In this document: in pieces, positions 17,078-25,315 of the stretch | Layout: every line of letters starts with the position of its first letter | Numbering within the stretch: position 1 is the stretch's first letter | Assembly (NCBI GenBank): GCA_038210655.1 | Contig: JBBQWM010000027.1 | Coordinates: 16,959-80,958 of the forward strand | DNA length: 64,000 nucleotides | Source of the DNA: 54-19 sp038210655 | Lineage (GTDB): Bacteria; Chloroflexota; Chloroflexia; Chloroheliales; Chloroheliaceae | Reading direction: 5' to 3' | Translations under genes and position numbers: made by a program | The notes under the pieces: generated by a model | What the model was told of the DNA's origin: nothing | Seen by the model: the letters and a program-made list of their open reading frames with translations, nothing else | The model's database searches: none

Positions 17078-18505
17078 ATGTATGGAAATGAAGAATATAG
17101 CGCTGCAAGAGCCTGGATCTATAGCGCTGTAATCTGGCTGGCGGTAGGCACGACCTTCGCGTTGCTGGCGGCAATCGAAATGGTATCGCCCGACTTTTTG
17201 GGTGGTATCTCTTATCTGTCGTTTGGCCGGTTGCGCCCGATCCACGTCAACAGTGTAACTTTTTTCTGGCTCACAATGGCAAACATCGGAGCCTTTAACT
17301 ACATCGTGCCTAAGCTGTGCGGGCGGCCCCTTTGGAGCGAAAACCTGTCCAAGATTACGATGTGGGTTTGGAATATCGTCGGTATTTTGATGATCCTGAC
17401 CTTGATGGCGGGGTTCAGTCAGGCCCGCGAATATGCCGAAATGATCTGGCCTTTGGACGTTTTTGTAATGATTGGGTTGTTGCTCAACGCCTTTAACTTG
17501 TTGATGACGATAGCCCGACGCAATGAAAAACGGATTTATGTCAGCCTGTGGTACATTATCGGCGCGGTTATCTGGCTGCCGATGGTTTACGCGATTGGTA
17601 ACGTGATCTGGTCGCCTTTGATCGGCAATTCCAGTTCGCCCACTAATCAGCAAACCTTTAGCGGTTCGCTGACCGGGATCAACGACGCGACCTGGAACTG
17701 GTTCTACGGTCACAATATTTTGGGGCTGTGGTTTACGCCCGGTGGGGTCGCGCTGGTCTATTATCTTGTGCCGGTCATTACTCGCACGCCGGTCTATAGC
17801 CACATTATGTCGATGATCGGGTTCTGGTCGCTGGGCCTGTTTTACACGATGGTCGGGCAGCACCATATTCTCTCGACCCCGACCCCCGGCTATCTCAAGA
17901 CGATTGCGACGGTTGGCTCGCTGGCCCTGTTTATCCCGGTGCTGACCTTCTTGACTAACATCTGGATGACGATGCGTGGCAACTGGGGGCGTTTATATGC
18001 CTCGCTACCCTTAAAATTTGCGCTGGTGGGGACAGTCTTCTACTTTATAACCTGTATTCAAGGGCCGTTTCAGGCCGTCCAGAGTTTTAACCGCTTGATC
18101 CACTTTACCAACTGGATTGTAGGACACGCTCATCTGGCTTTGCTCGGCACGATGACGACCTGGGCGATGGCGGCGATCTACTATATTATCCCGGTAACGC
18201 TCAAGCGGCGGATTTATAGTCCCGGTCTGGCTGAAATTCAGTTCTGGATGGTGGTGAGTGGCTTCTTGTTAATCATGATAAGTTTGCAAGTAGTCGGGCT
18301 GATCCAGGGCGCGGAATGGTTGCGGGGTGAGCCAGTCTATAAGACCGTCCAGGATTTGAAACCATACTTTGCAGTCCGGGCGATTGGCGGCTCAATGGTC
18401 GTAATTGGGGCCTACATCCAGGCTTACAATATTTACAAGACCGTCCGCAGTGGCAAACGAATGGAAGCCGGAATGCCGCAAACGCTGGCAGAAGTCGGCG
18501 CATAG
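17078..18505 (+). CDS. ccoN: cbb3-type (C-family) haem-copper oxidase catalytic subunit I
   Basis: A 475-residue, 12-helix protein that reduces O2. The visible ligands are H56 (RPIHVNS, low-spin haem b), H212 (WFYGHN, CuB), H262 and H263 (GQHHI, CuB), and H350 with H352 (VGHAHL, haems b3 and b). Tyr256 in the helix-VII segment LFYTMVG takes the place of the cross-linked tyrosine of C-family oxidases, which argues against an NO reductase. The helix-IX motif reads IQGPFQA where CcoN proteins I know have a Glu (EGP), an unusual change. ATG 17078 follows an AAGAAGAGG site. It precedes two small genes and the second CcoO-type gene. Confidence 0.92.
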   Translation: MYGNEEYSAARAWIYSAVIWLAVGTTFALLAAIEMVSPDFLGGISYLSFGRLRPIHVNSVTFFWLTMANIGAFNYIVPKLCGRPLWSENLSKITMWVWNIVGILMILTLMAGFSQAREYAEMIWPLDVFVMIGLLLNAFNLLMTIARRNEKRIYVSLWYIIGAVIWLPMVYAIGNVIWSPLIGNSSSPTNQQTFSGSLTGINDATWNWFYGHNILGLWFTPGGVALVYYLVPVITRTPVYSHIMSMIGFWSLGLFYTMVGQHHILSTPTPGYLKTIATVGSLALFIPVLTFLTNIWMTMRGNWGRLYASLPLKFALVGTVFYFITCIQGPFQAVQSFNRLIHFTNWIVGHAHLALLGTMTTWAMAAIYYIIPVTLKRRIYSPGLAEIQFWMVVSGFLLIMISLQVVGLIQGAEWLRGEPVYKTVQDLKPYFAVRAIGGSMVVIGAYIQAYNIYKTVRSGKRMEAGMPQTLAEVGA

Positions 18506-18523
18506 ACAGGAGAAGTTAGCGAA

Positions 18524-18739
18524 ATGGCACAACAACCTGAAATTGTTCCGCAGGGAACGCTCGCTGAGAAGTATCAACCGGTTCGGGAGAGTCGTCAGGC
18601 TAGTCGAATCGAACTGGCTTTGGTGGCCTTGATTGTCCTGTTTGTGATATTCGCTTTTGCGGTCTTTATCATTGGAACCGCGATGTCCGTTGAGACGGCT
18701 AATAACGCTCTGCCGAAGGTCGTACCTACTCCCAAGTAG
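18524..18739 (+). CDS. small single-helix membrane protein, CcoQ-like position
   Basis: 71 residues: a soluble charged N-terminus (1-28), one membrane helix (about 29-52, LALVALIVLFVIFAFAVFII) and a short tail. It lies 18 bases after ccoN and 34 before the second CcoO-type gene, so it is probably a small structural subunit. The sequence is not clearly homologous to CcoQ; the suggestion rests on size and place. Confidence 0.75.
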   Translation: MAQQPEIVPQGTLAEKYQPVRESRQASRIELALVALIVLFVIFAFAVFIIGTAMSVETANNALPKVVPTPK

Positions 18740-18773
18740 TCGGGTCGGCCATTAAGAAGCGCGAGGATTCGCT

Positions 18774-19862
18774 ATGAAGATGACGTTTGGCACGGTTTTA
18801 GCCGGAGCCGCGCTAATGATGATATGTGTAACCTTTATGACGGTGGGCTTATCGACCCTCACCTTTCAGCCTGCCCCCTCGGATATTGCTCGTCCTTTGA
18901 GCGATAAAGAAGAAGAAGGGCGACAAATCTACATGGGCAACGGCTGCGTCTATTGCCATACTCAGTATGTTCGACCGCAAGACTGGACGGCGGCCGGAGG
19001 TGGCAAGGCTTTGCGGGTCGCTCAGGCTGGAGATTACGTCTTTCAAAAGACGATGTTGCTGGGAACCGAGCGCACTGGCCCTGATCTTTCGCAGGAGGGC
19101 GGCGTTCACCCCGACGATTGGCACAAAGCCCACTTTAAGAATCCCCGCTTTACCAGTCCGAACTCGATCATGCCGCAATTTAATTACCTGAACGACGAAG
19201 AACTGGATAAGCTAATCAGTTATGTCCAGAGCCTCGGTCAGAAGGCGGCAGATGCGCGGACGAAGGTGCAGGGCGATGCCAAGAAAGAGTTGATTACCAG
19301 CCTGGAAGGTAAGGGCGGCGCGGCAGGAACCGCCACTGATACGCCTTATTCGCAAAAGCATCTCGATTATCTGAAAACGTTAGTGCCGGAGACCTGGGTT
19401 AATACTAAAAGTGCTGTCCCAGCCACCCAGCGCAGTTTACTACACGGCAGGCAGGTCTATATAACCAACTGCATCGGTTGTCACGGCACGAGCGGCAAGG
19501 GCGATGGCCCGGCAGGGGCTTACCTGGAACCGAAAGCCTTCAACTTTACCAATGCTGAGGTTCAAAAGCAGCATAGTGAAGGCCAGTATTACCACTTTTT
19601 GCTGTTCGGTCTGCCGGGAAGTGCCATGCCAGCCTGGGGCGATTACCTGACTGTCCAGGACATCTGGGACGTGATAAACTTCCTGCGGACGATCCCGAAC
19701 GGCGGCTTGACGGTGAAGGATGCCGATCTGAAGCCGGAGATGGTGGTACGAGGTGGTCTGGCCGGGCCAGAACCGGCTCCTTTCGACCAGAACAACGAAG
19801 ATTTCCAGTACGGCAAGAATTTGCCAACCAAAAAGGCCGAGACGACTACACCGGCAAAATAG
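18774..19862 (+). CDS. CcoO-type membrane-anchored di-haem cytochrome c (copy 2)
   Basis: A 362-residue paralogue of the protein at 14521. The anchor and first haem domain (CVYCH at 58-62, NSIMPQF near 133) are nearly identical in protein sequence. The linker differs, with a Gly/Ala-rich insertion (about 180-205). The second domain has CIGCHGTSGKGDGPAG and SAMPAW for the second haem. The C-terminal tails are unrelated. It follows ccoN closely and is the likelier structural partner of CcoN. The two copies point to gene duplication inside the cluster. Confidence 0.92.
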   Translation: MKMTFGTVLAGAALMMICVTFMTVGLSTLTFQPAPSDIARPLSDKEEEGRQIYMGNGCVYCHTQYVRPQDWTAAGGGKALRVAQAGDYVFQKTMLLGTERTGPDLSQEGGVHPDDWHKAHFKNPRFTSPNSIMPQFNYLNDEELDKLISYVQSLGQKAADARTKVQGDAKKELITSLEGKGGAAGTATDTPYSQKHLDYLKTLVPETWVNTKSAVPATQRSLLHGRQVYITNCIGCHGTSGKGDGPAGAYLEPKAFNFTNAEVQKQHSEGQYYHFLLFGLPGSAMPAWGDYLTVQDIWDVINFLRTIPNGGLTVKDADLKPEMVVRGGLAGPEPAPFDQNNEDFQYGKNLPTKKAETTTPAK

Positions 19863-19901
19863 GGCTGAGTGGCGCGTCTTAAGCGAGAGGTAGTAAGAAT
19901 T

Positions 19902-20189
19902 ATGAAGCGCAAAATTCTGATCTCGATTACGCTGGTAATGACCATGTTGCTGACGGTGGCGTTGCCCGCTTCGGCCCACGATGGGGTCGGTGGCGATGAA
20001 TACGCGGCGGCAGGCCCGATGTTGGTGGTGGCGATCTTGTTTGTGATAATAACAGCCATCGGGATCATGTTTAGCTGGTACAACGGCGAATTTAGAAATC
20101 CCGAAGAGATCAAGCGTCGTATGCTCGAATTGTCTGCGATGGATGAGGATGGCGAAGACGTAACCCAGTACGCGCTGACCGAGGCTTAG
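19902..20189 (+). CDS. small secreted/membrane-anchored protein of the oxidase cluster
   Basis: 95 residues starting MKRKILISITLVMTMLL, a signal peptide with likely cleavage after ASA (ALPASA-HD), then a second hydrophobic helix (PMLVVAILFVIITAIGIMFSWY) and an acidic cytoplasmic tail. I chose ATG 19902 over the GTG at 19869 because the signal peptide begins there and GAGAGG lies upstream. Its function is unknown; the position suggests an oxidase accessory subunit. Confidence 0.7.
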   Translation: MKRKILISITLVMTMLLTVALPASAHDGVGGDEYAAAGPMLVVAILFVIITAIGIMFSWYNGEFRNPEEIKRRMLELSAMDEDGEDVTQYALTEA

Positions 20190-20200
20190 AACCGCTCCCG

Positions 20201-20261
20201 GTAGGGGCGACCCTTGTGGTCGCCCGGTTCGGAAGACAACCAGTTGACGAGTCGCTCCTAC
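20201..20261. repeat. degenerate GTAGGGGCGACC-family repeat, copy 4
   Basis: An intact left half (GTAGGGGCGACCCTTGTGG) and a decayed right half (GACGAGTCGCTCCTAC). It lies in the short gap between two small oxidase-cluster genes. Confidence 0.75.
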
Positions 20262-20307
20262 GATCAACCGATTGGGATAGGTGCTTAGAGAGAAAGGTTA
20301 AGTTAAA

Positions 20308-20634
20308 ATGAGCAACAGTTTCTTGAACGTGCTTCATCAGGCTGCAAGCTATGACCCTAATAACATCAAGCCCTGGCAACCCAATTGGTCGATTGAGCTT
20401 ATCACGTTTGGTTTTGCGGTCTTATTTCTGATCTTGATCTGGTTGTGGGCGCGGAGTGGTCGCAGTAAGCACGAGCGGAAAGTGCCTTTTGAACGTACTG
20501 CCGAAGATTTCGCCGGGACTGTCCAGGCTGGCTACGGGCAAATCCCTTACTTTCTGATCACGGTTTATGTTGTTATCGCCGTTACGTTGGTGCTTTATAT
20601 CGTCAATTCGATCATTACCGGCACTCAATATTAA
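20308..20634 (+). CDS. two-helix membrane protein, possibly equivalent to the CcoP membrane anchor
   Basis: 108 residues with helices at about 29-47 and 84-104. The stretch between them (ERTAEDFAGTVQAGYGQIPYFLI) resembles the haem-free N-terminal anchor part of CcoP-type subunits in my recollection. There is no CxxCH. Together with the di-haem CcoO-type proteins it might reconstitute a split CcoP. This is inference. Confidence 0.65.
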   Translation: MSNSFLNVLHQAASYDPNNIKPWQPNWSIELITFGFAVLFLILIWLWARSGRSKHERKVPFERTAEDFAGTVQAGYGQIPYFLITVYVVIAVTLVLYIVNSIITGTQY

Positions 20635-20767
20635 CGTCAGGTTGCTCGATTGAACTTTTCAGGATCACAACTTTCGCTTTGAGCCTATAACATTAGCTTT
20701 AAAAGCACAAAATGAACTCAAAGCGACTGTGCCAAGCGGAAGTCCTAAAGATAAGGATATAAGTCAA

Positions 20768-21049
20768 ATGGAAGAGATAACAGTACCCGAACACGAGTCC
20801 TCTAGCCCGCCAAATCAAAAGCTGGTGGAGAGCGACCGCTTTCAGCATATCAAGGAAATGATCGAACTGCCGGAAGAAGATGTCTCGGCGACTTTTCAGC
20901 CACGCGAAGCGGATGACAAAGGGCTACCCTTGATGTTGCTTTTTATGATTGGGGTAGCGATTATAGCAATGGGTACGATGGCGATCATTTTCTTTGGGGT
21001 GGGCAATTCCTGGATCAATCTGACGCTGGGAACCCATTTTACAAAGTAA
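20768..21049 (+). CDS. small single-helix membrane protein of the oxidase cluster
   Basis: 93 residues: an acidic, soluble N-terminal 55 residues (EEITVPEHESSS..., IELPEEDVSATF), then one helix (LPLMLLFMIGVAIIAMGTMAIIFF) and a short outer tail. The start at 20768 is favoured by AAGGAT upstream; a GTG at 20729 is in frame but poorly placed. I do not recognise the family. Confidence 0.65.
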   Translation: MEEITVPEHESSSPPNQKLVESDRFQHIKEMIELPEEDVSATFQPREADDKGLPLMLLFMIGVAIIAMGTMAIIFFGVGNSWINLTLGTHFTK

Positions 21050-21077
21050 AGCCTGTTTGCGAAGGAGATTTAAGCCA

Positions 21078-21395
21078 ATGTCGTTTATCCGCACTACCAC
21101 CTTTGCCCTGACTCGTGAAGAGGCCGAGGAAATGAAACCGGGCAAGTTGGTCTACAATGCGCTGATACCGGGCCGCAAATACATCGCGCAGTCGCTGGAT
21201 GGGCTGGTGCAGTCGTCGGTCTGGGCTTCGGTCGCACCGGTCAACGGTAAACTGGTTTTTACGATCTTTACCGAGTGGAGTACGCTGGAGGATTTACAGG
21301 GTTACGCCAACCAGCCTACCATCAAGGAACTGGAGAAACAACTTTCCAGGGAAGCCGAGCCGATCACGGTCATGGTTTACGAACATATTGGGTAG
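21078..21395 (+). CDS. small soluble protein, ABM-like dimeric alpha/beta barrel (tentative)
   Basis: 105 residues starting MSFIRTTTFALTREEAEEM, with a strong AAGGAGAT site upstream. The pattern of strands and helices (VWASVAPVNGKLVFTIFTEWSTLEDLQGYANQPTIKELEK ... ITVMVYEHIG) resembles antibiotic-biosynthesis-monooxygenase-type or stress-response alpha/beta barrels. No catalytic residue can be assigned. It could handle haem or a small redox molecule, but this is a guess from fold and place. Confidence 0.6.
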   Translation: MSFIRTTTFALTREEAEEMKPGKLVYNALIPGRKYIAQSLDGLVQSSVWASVAPVNGKLVFTIFTEWSTLEDLQGYANQPTIKELEKQLSREAEPITVMVYEHIG

Positions 21396-21440
21396 CTAGT
21401 TTTAGCTCAAGTCAAAAGGTAGTAGCAAAAGGTAGTAACA

Positions 21441-22070
21441 ATGCAAGTATTAAACAGACCGCCAACCGAAGATGATGGGAACCGCCCCCCGCCGTCGCGC
21501 CGCTCCAAAGGCTTGCTATATGGGCCGGGGCGTGAGAACCGCGTCGGGTTTTTTGCTGGGCGGTTTGCCTTTGTAATAGTCGGGACGATGTTTGTGGTCA
21601 TGGTTTTGTTTAGCATTTTGATGTTGTGGGTCGGTATGAACGAGCCGTACTTACAGCCTTTCGTGGAAAACGACCAACTTTACCAGGATAAGATTTATCT
21701 TCAGGTGGAGGGGGAAAGTACTTTCCGGGAGTTGATTGTTGTAACCCAACCGGGCGATTACGATCAGCGCGAAATTACCCACTTGCCCGCCGGTAAATCG
21801 TTCAAAGTGATCTTTACACCCAAACAACTTGAGGTTCCCGAAAACTATTTTATTACTTTTATCGACGGCCCGAACAAGAACCACGAAATCGATGGCGGCT
21901 ATACTCGCCAGACCAAATATCTCAAGGAGCCTAAATTCTATACCCTGACGGTCAATCCGACCAATGGCCTCTGGCCCGATGGCAAATATGGGATTGATGC
22001 GCCGTCTGGTGGGATGTTCGGTGGGCGCTATTATGCCTATTTTACGGTTGGCGAAGAAACGCCAAAATAA
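21441..22070 (+). CDS. subunit-II-like cupredoxin protein lacking CuA ligands
   Basis: 209 residues: a Pro/Arg-rich cytoplasmic start (1-36), one membrane helix (about 38-66, FAFVIVGTMFVVMVLFSILMLW) and an external domain with a cupredoxin-like strand pattern (ITHLPAGKSFKVIFTP, YYAYFTVGE). In cytochrome oxidase subunit II the last strands carry CxxxC and H ligands for CuA; here the equivalent GIDAPSGGMFGGRYY has no cysteine. It therefore probably does not bind CuA and electron entry would run through the CcoO-type cytochromes. Confidence 0.7.
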   Translation: MQVLNRPPTEDDGNRPPPSRRSKGLLYGPGRENRVGFFAGRFAFVIVGTMFVVMVLFSILMLWVGMNEPYLQPFVENDQLYQDKIYLQVEGESTFRELIVVTQPGDYDQREITHLPAGKSFKVIFTPKQLEVPENYFITFIDGPNKNHEIDGGYTRQTKYLKEPKFYTLTVNPTNGLWPDGKYGIDAPSGGMFGGRYYAYFTVGEETPK

Positions 22071-22076
22071 ATGATT

Positions 22077-22210
22077 TTTATAACACAGATGAACACAGAT
22101 GGGACGGATAAACACGGATAATTTTAGGAAAAGATGTAAAGTTCTAATCTTTAATTAGTTCTTTAATCTGTGTTCATCCCAGCAAATCTGTGTTCATCTG
22201 TGTTATAAAA
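22077..22210. repeat. inverted ACACAGATGAACACAG repeats
   Basis: TTTATAACACAGATGAACAC at the left and GTGTTCATCTGTGTTATAAA at the right enclose a 90-bp loop. This type of intergenic repeat is widespread in environmental genomes. It separates two oxidase-cluster genes and could act as a processing hairpin. Confidence 0.75.
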
Positions 22211-22229
22211 TCCGACGACAGGTAGCAAA

Positions 22230-22931
22230 ATGATCGAGAGAAGTACAATTTTGGGGCCAGTTTCGACACTCAGGCGCGGTTTGCTGGCAACCTTGCTGGC
22301 CCTGACCGCTCTGTTCAGCCTGGGTGGACTGGCCCACGCCGAGGATGTGGTAGACCCGGCCCGTATACAACAGGCGGGAAACTACACCATCGAGTTTGTC
22401 GCACCCCTACTGGGGGCTAACCACGCTGCTGAGACCGATTTACCCTTTCGCTTCCGAGTGACCGACCGGCAGGGACAACCTGTCAGCAATTTGCGGCTCA
22501 ATCTCACGGCGATCCGCGACTATAGCGGTCAGGTCAAGAAGGAGCATAACGGCCCGCGCACGCCCAATATTGGGCCACTAGCGCTTACGCCGGTTGCAAC
22601 TACACCGGGCGAATACCAGACTAGCGTCCGCTTTGGCTTTAACGGTCACTGGTTTATCCAGTTGGACGGCTCCGATCTGAGCGATAAGGTCAAATTTCGG
22701 TTGCCTATCGGGGTAGCCGAGGGCAAGGGGGCCGGTATCAACTTCGATTGGTTGGTCTGGGTTGGGGTGGCAAGCGTGGTCGCCGGGATTGTGGTGGTGA
22801 TCGGGCGCAAGGGCGAGGTCTTCCCGACCCCGGTCGATGAATTGCAACCGCCGGTTCCGGCCTCGCCTGTGACTACCGATCAGGCCACCGCTTCGGATAG
22901 GCTGGTAACAACTGGCCTGGATAAAAAGTAA
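22230..22931 (+). CDS. FixH/YtkA-like exported membrane protein
   Basis: 233 residues: a signal peptide or anchor (16-37; ALFSLGGLAHAED), a beta-sandwich domain (about 45-165; IEFVAPLLGANHAAETDLPFRFRVTD, GEYQTSVRFGFNGHWFIQLDG), a second helix (about 172-192) and a Pro/Thr-rich tail. The domain layout matches YtkA/FixH-type proteins, which in other bacteria help copper delivery to or assembly of cbb3 oxidases. No Met/His copper motif is obvious. Its place in the cluster supports an assembly role. Confidence 0.65.
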   Translation: MIERSTILGPVSTLRRGLLATLLALTALFSLGGLAHAEDVVDPARIQQAGNYTIEFVAPLLGANHAAETDLPFRFRVTDRQGQPVSNLRLNLTAIRDYSGQVKKEHNGPRTPNIGPLALTPVATTPGEYQTSVRFGFNGHWFIQLDGSDLSDKVKFRLPIGVAEGKGAGINFDWLVWVGVASVVAGIVVVIGRKGEVFPTPVDELQPPVPASPVTTDQATASDRLVTTGLDKK

Positions 22932-22944
22932 CCTACTCGATTAC

Positions 22945-23045
22945 AGCCAATTGCAAAGACATTGGGCTGGTAGGGGCGACCCTATGTGGTCGCCCATGAA
23001 CACCATGCAAGGTCAATGAGGGCGACCACATAGGGTCGCCCCTAC
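22945..23045. repeat. GTAGGGGCGACC-family palindromic repeat, copy 5, with extended flank
   Basis: The inverted repeat at 22970-23045 is preceded by AATTGCAAAGACATTGGGCT, which is also found immediately before the copy at 46335. This extended unit shows that the repeat moved with unique flanking sequence. Confidence 0.85.
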
Positions 23046-23136
23046 AAAGAACGGACCAGTAATTCTGCAACTTGCTATAAGAGTTTTATAACACCGCGTT
23101 TTGGGTCTTTGCGGTGGAGAAGTTTAGGAAGTAAAA

Positions 23137-25299
23137 ATGGCGACAATGGCAAAACGGCCTAAAATAAGGCCTGTAGTTCCCAATGACAAGCGAGTCATTT
23201 ATAACAGCAACAACTCGAATGGCCCGGATGGGCAACCACTTTCGGACGACTCGATTCTGATAAAGTTTATTTTAATCCAGGCTATCGCGCTTGGTCTGGC
23301 GGCTGTTCACGGTGTGATCCAGCGGTTGCCCTGGGTGGCGGAATGGCTGCGTGATGCCGATTACGGCGGCCACCTGATTACAAACCTGGGCCTGACCCAT
23401 ATCAACGTCGTGCTGGGTGGGACGGTTTCGATTGCTGGGATCACCTATTATCTGTTGCCGCGCATCATCCAGCGCCCGATGTATAGCCGGACGCTTTGCA
23501 ACGTCTCGTTCTGGTTTACCGCTATCGGAGTGTTGGGTTTTTATTGCGCCTTGATCCCGATTGGCTACGCCGAAGGTACGTTGGTTCATCAGGGCTACAC
23601 CTACGAACAGGCTAAAGACATTGTAGGCTTCTGGCACAAATTCCCGGAAGCGATCACGGCTTCCTCGATGGGGATCGGCTACTGGATTTACGTGACAAAC
23701 GTAGTCCTGACGATCTGGCAGGGACGGCGCACCGGCAACAACCTCGAAAAGTTTTCAGCTAAATTTCACCTAGTCGCCTCGATTGCGCTTTTGATTGGGA
23801 CGCTTCAGGGGGTTTATCAGGTGTTGCCCTGGTCGCTGGATTGGCTTTACAAGACAGGCGCGGCAGGCCAACTGATCGACCCGGCTTCGCACGCTCACAT
23901 GAATCTGGTCGGCGGGGTGATTTTCGCCTTTATGGGCTTTGTATATTACTTTTTGCCGCGTTTTGTAAGCCACCCGATTTATTCGGTACGACTGGCTAAT
24001 TTCTCCTTTTATACGCTGTTTGTGGGGGTCTTTGGCTTCTGGCTGACCTTTATCACGCTCGGTTTTATCGAAGGCGATATGGTCATTTCGCAGGGTATTA
24101 CGGCGGCGCTGGCGCGGGAAAAGATGGGTATCTGGCACCCGCTACCGATTGCGATTATGGGTTGCTTGATGGCTATCGGGATGTGGTGCTTTATCGCCAA
24201 CGTCTTGTTGACCCTCAAAGGTGGATTGGGCCAGGCCCGTGAACGTTATCTAGGGGTCTTTTTGGGCATAGCTTCGGTCTTTTTGTTTATCAGTACGACC
24301 CAGGGTATTTTGCAAATTCTGCCCTCGACTAGCCGTTGGCTGGAAGAAGCCCGTGAAGCCGGGGAACTCATTTTGCCGATGTCGCACGCTCAGGTTAACA
24401 TCGTGGGGGTTGTGACGCTGACCTTGATGACTATTGGGTTATATGTGTTGCCGCGTATGACCGAACGACCGCTCTATAGTCATCGGCTGGCGAAATTCTC
24501 GCTGACGGCGGTTTCGGTGGGCGTAATCGTGTTGTATATCAGCCTGATTTCGCTTGGCATCCGGGAAGGGGTATTAGTTCGGGAGGGTTATACCTTTGCT
24601 CAGGCTCGTCAGGAAGTAACCGGCGGGTTGCACGACTGGATATTGGTGGTGTTGTACGCTATCGTTGGTCTATCCTATATCGGCTATTTCATCAATGTTT
24701 TCAGGACAATCGGGTCGCAACGGTTGGCGGCTTCGACCGGGGTGGTCGGTAACTGGTTTAGCCGTACTTCAAATTACTTGCTGGCGATCAATCTACCGGC
24801 GGCCTCGGTGCAAGCCGCTCAGATTGAGGCTCACCGCCGTTCTGAGGGTGGGGCTGCCGATAGTGGTTCAGACGCGCTCTATGCCGCCGATAGTGGCACA
24901 GAGCAGTCGATAACTCGCCCGGCAACTACAACTGCCCAACCCTATGTTGTACCGGCCCGCCTTTTGCTCAATCAAAACCCGGTCAGTATTGTCGCCATCG
25001 AAACGATCCTGGGTTGGTGTGCTTTCCTGGGGGTAGGCTGGTTCAAGAGTCGTCGTCCGGCGATGGCGATCTTGCTCTTTACGCTCTGGCAGAGTGTATT
25101 TTGGATTTGCTTCTGGGCGCTATTGACTTTGTTTGTGCCGGAAGCGCTTCCGTTCTTTGTAGGGGTCTATCTGATCTTGCCATTCTTATCGGGTCTGTGG
25201 GCGGCGCGTAGCTACGTGCGGCAGGCCGAAAAACTCAAGCGCGAACTGGCCCTGACCATAACTGCAAATGAGCCTGATAAGACGACCATCAAGCGCTAG
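23137..25299 (+). CDS. triplicated four-helix haem-copper-oxidase-like membrane protein
   Basis: 720 residues with about 15 membrane helices. Three tandem modules of about 165 residues (41-195, 211-361, 371-524) share: QxLPW...WL, a SHAHMNLVGG-type segment, YYxLPRxxxRPxYSxRL, GF...IxLGxxEG, GxTxxQA and a closing NVxLTI-type helix. They resemble the C-terminal part of CcoN (GHAHLALLG...YYIIPV...). The H-x-H ligand pair is complete only in module 2 (H252, H254); module 1 has THIN (H88) and module 3 SHAQ (H417). No HH CuB pair exists. Three more helices follow (about 622-705). It closes the oxidase cluster; its function is unknown. Confidence 0.85.
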   Translation: MATMAKRPKIRPVVPNDKRVIYNSNNSNGPDGQPLSDDSILIKFILIQAIALGLAAVHGVIQRLPWVAEWLRDADYGGHLITNLGLTHINVVLGGTVSIAGITYYLLPRIIQRPMYSRTLCNVSFWFTAIGVLGFYCALIPIGYAEGTLVHQGYTYEQAKDIVGFWHKFPEAITASSMGIGYWIYVTNVVLTIWQGRRTGNNLEKFSAKFHLVASIALLIGTLQGVYQVLPWSLDWLYKTGAAGQLIDPASHAHMNLVGGVIFAFMGFVYYFLPRFVSHPIYSVRLANFSFYTLFVGVFGFWLTFITLGFIEGDMVISQGITAALAREKMGIWHPLPIAIMGCLMAIGMWCFIANVLLTLKGGLGQARERYLGVFLGIASVFLFISTTQGILQILPSTSRWLEEAREAGELILPMSHAQVNIVGVVTLTLMTIGLYVLPRMTERPLYSHRLAKFSLTAVSVGVIVLYISLISLGIREGVLVREGYTFAQARQEVTGGLHDWILVVLYAIVGLSYIGYFINVFRTIGSQRLAASTGVVGNWFSRTSNYLLAINLPAASVQAAQIEAHRRSEGGAADSGSDALYAADSGTEQSITRPATTTAQPYVVPARLLLNQNPVSIVAIETILGWCAFLGVGWFKSRRPAMAILLFTLWQSVFWICFWALLTLFVPEALPFFVGVYLILPFLSGLWAARSYVRQAEKLKRELALTITANEPDKTTIKR

Positions 25300-25315
25300 A
25301 TTTTACACTGACCCC

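Noticed and set aside
17030..17866. 278-codon minus-strand frame opposite ccoN
   Set aside because: Its composition (His/Gln/Arg-rich) is typical of the antisense of a membrane protein gene.
17078..18505. Possible NO reductase (NorB-like) catalytic subunit
   Set aside because: The helix-VII Tyr (Y256) is kept and the helix-VI segment reads GHNILGLWF, not the HLWVEG type of NorB, so a cbb3-type oxidase is the better call.
19440..20267. 275-codon minus-strand frame opposite the second CcoO-type gene
   Set aside because: It spans two real plus-strand genes and a repeat, and has no domain.
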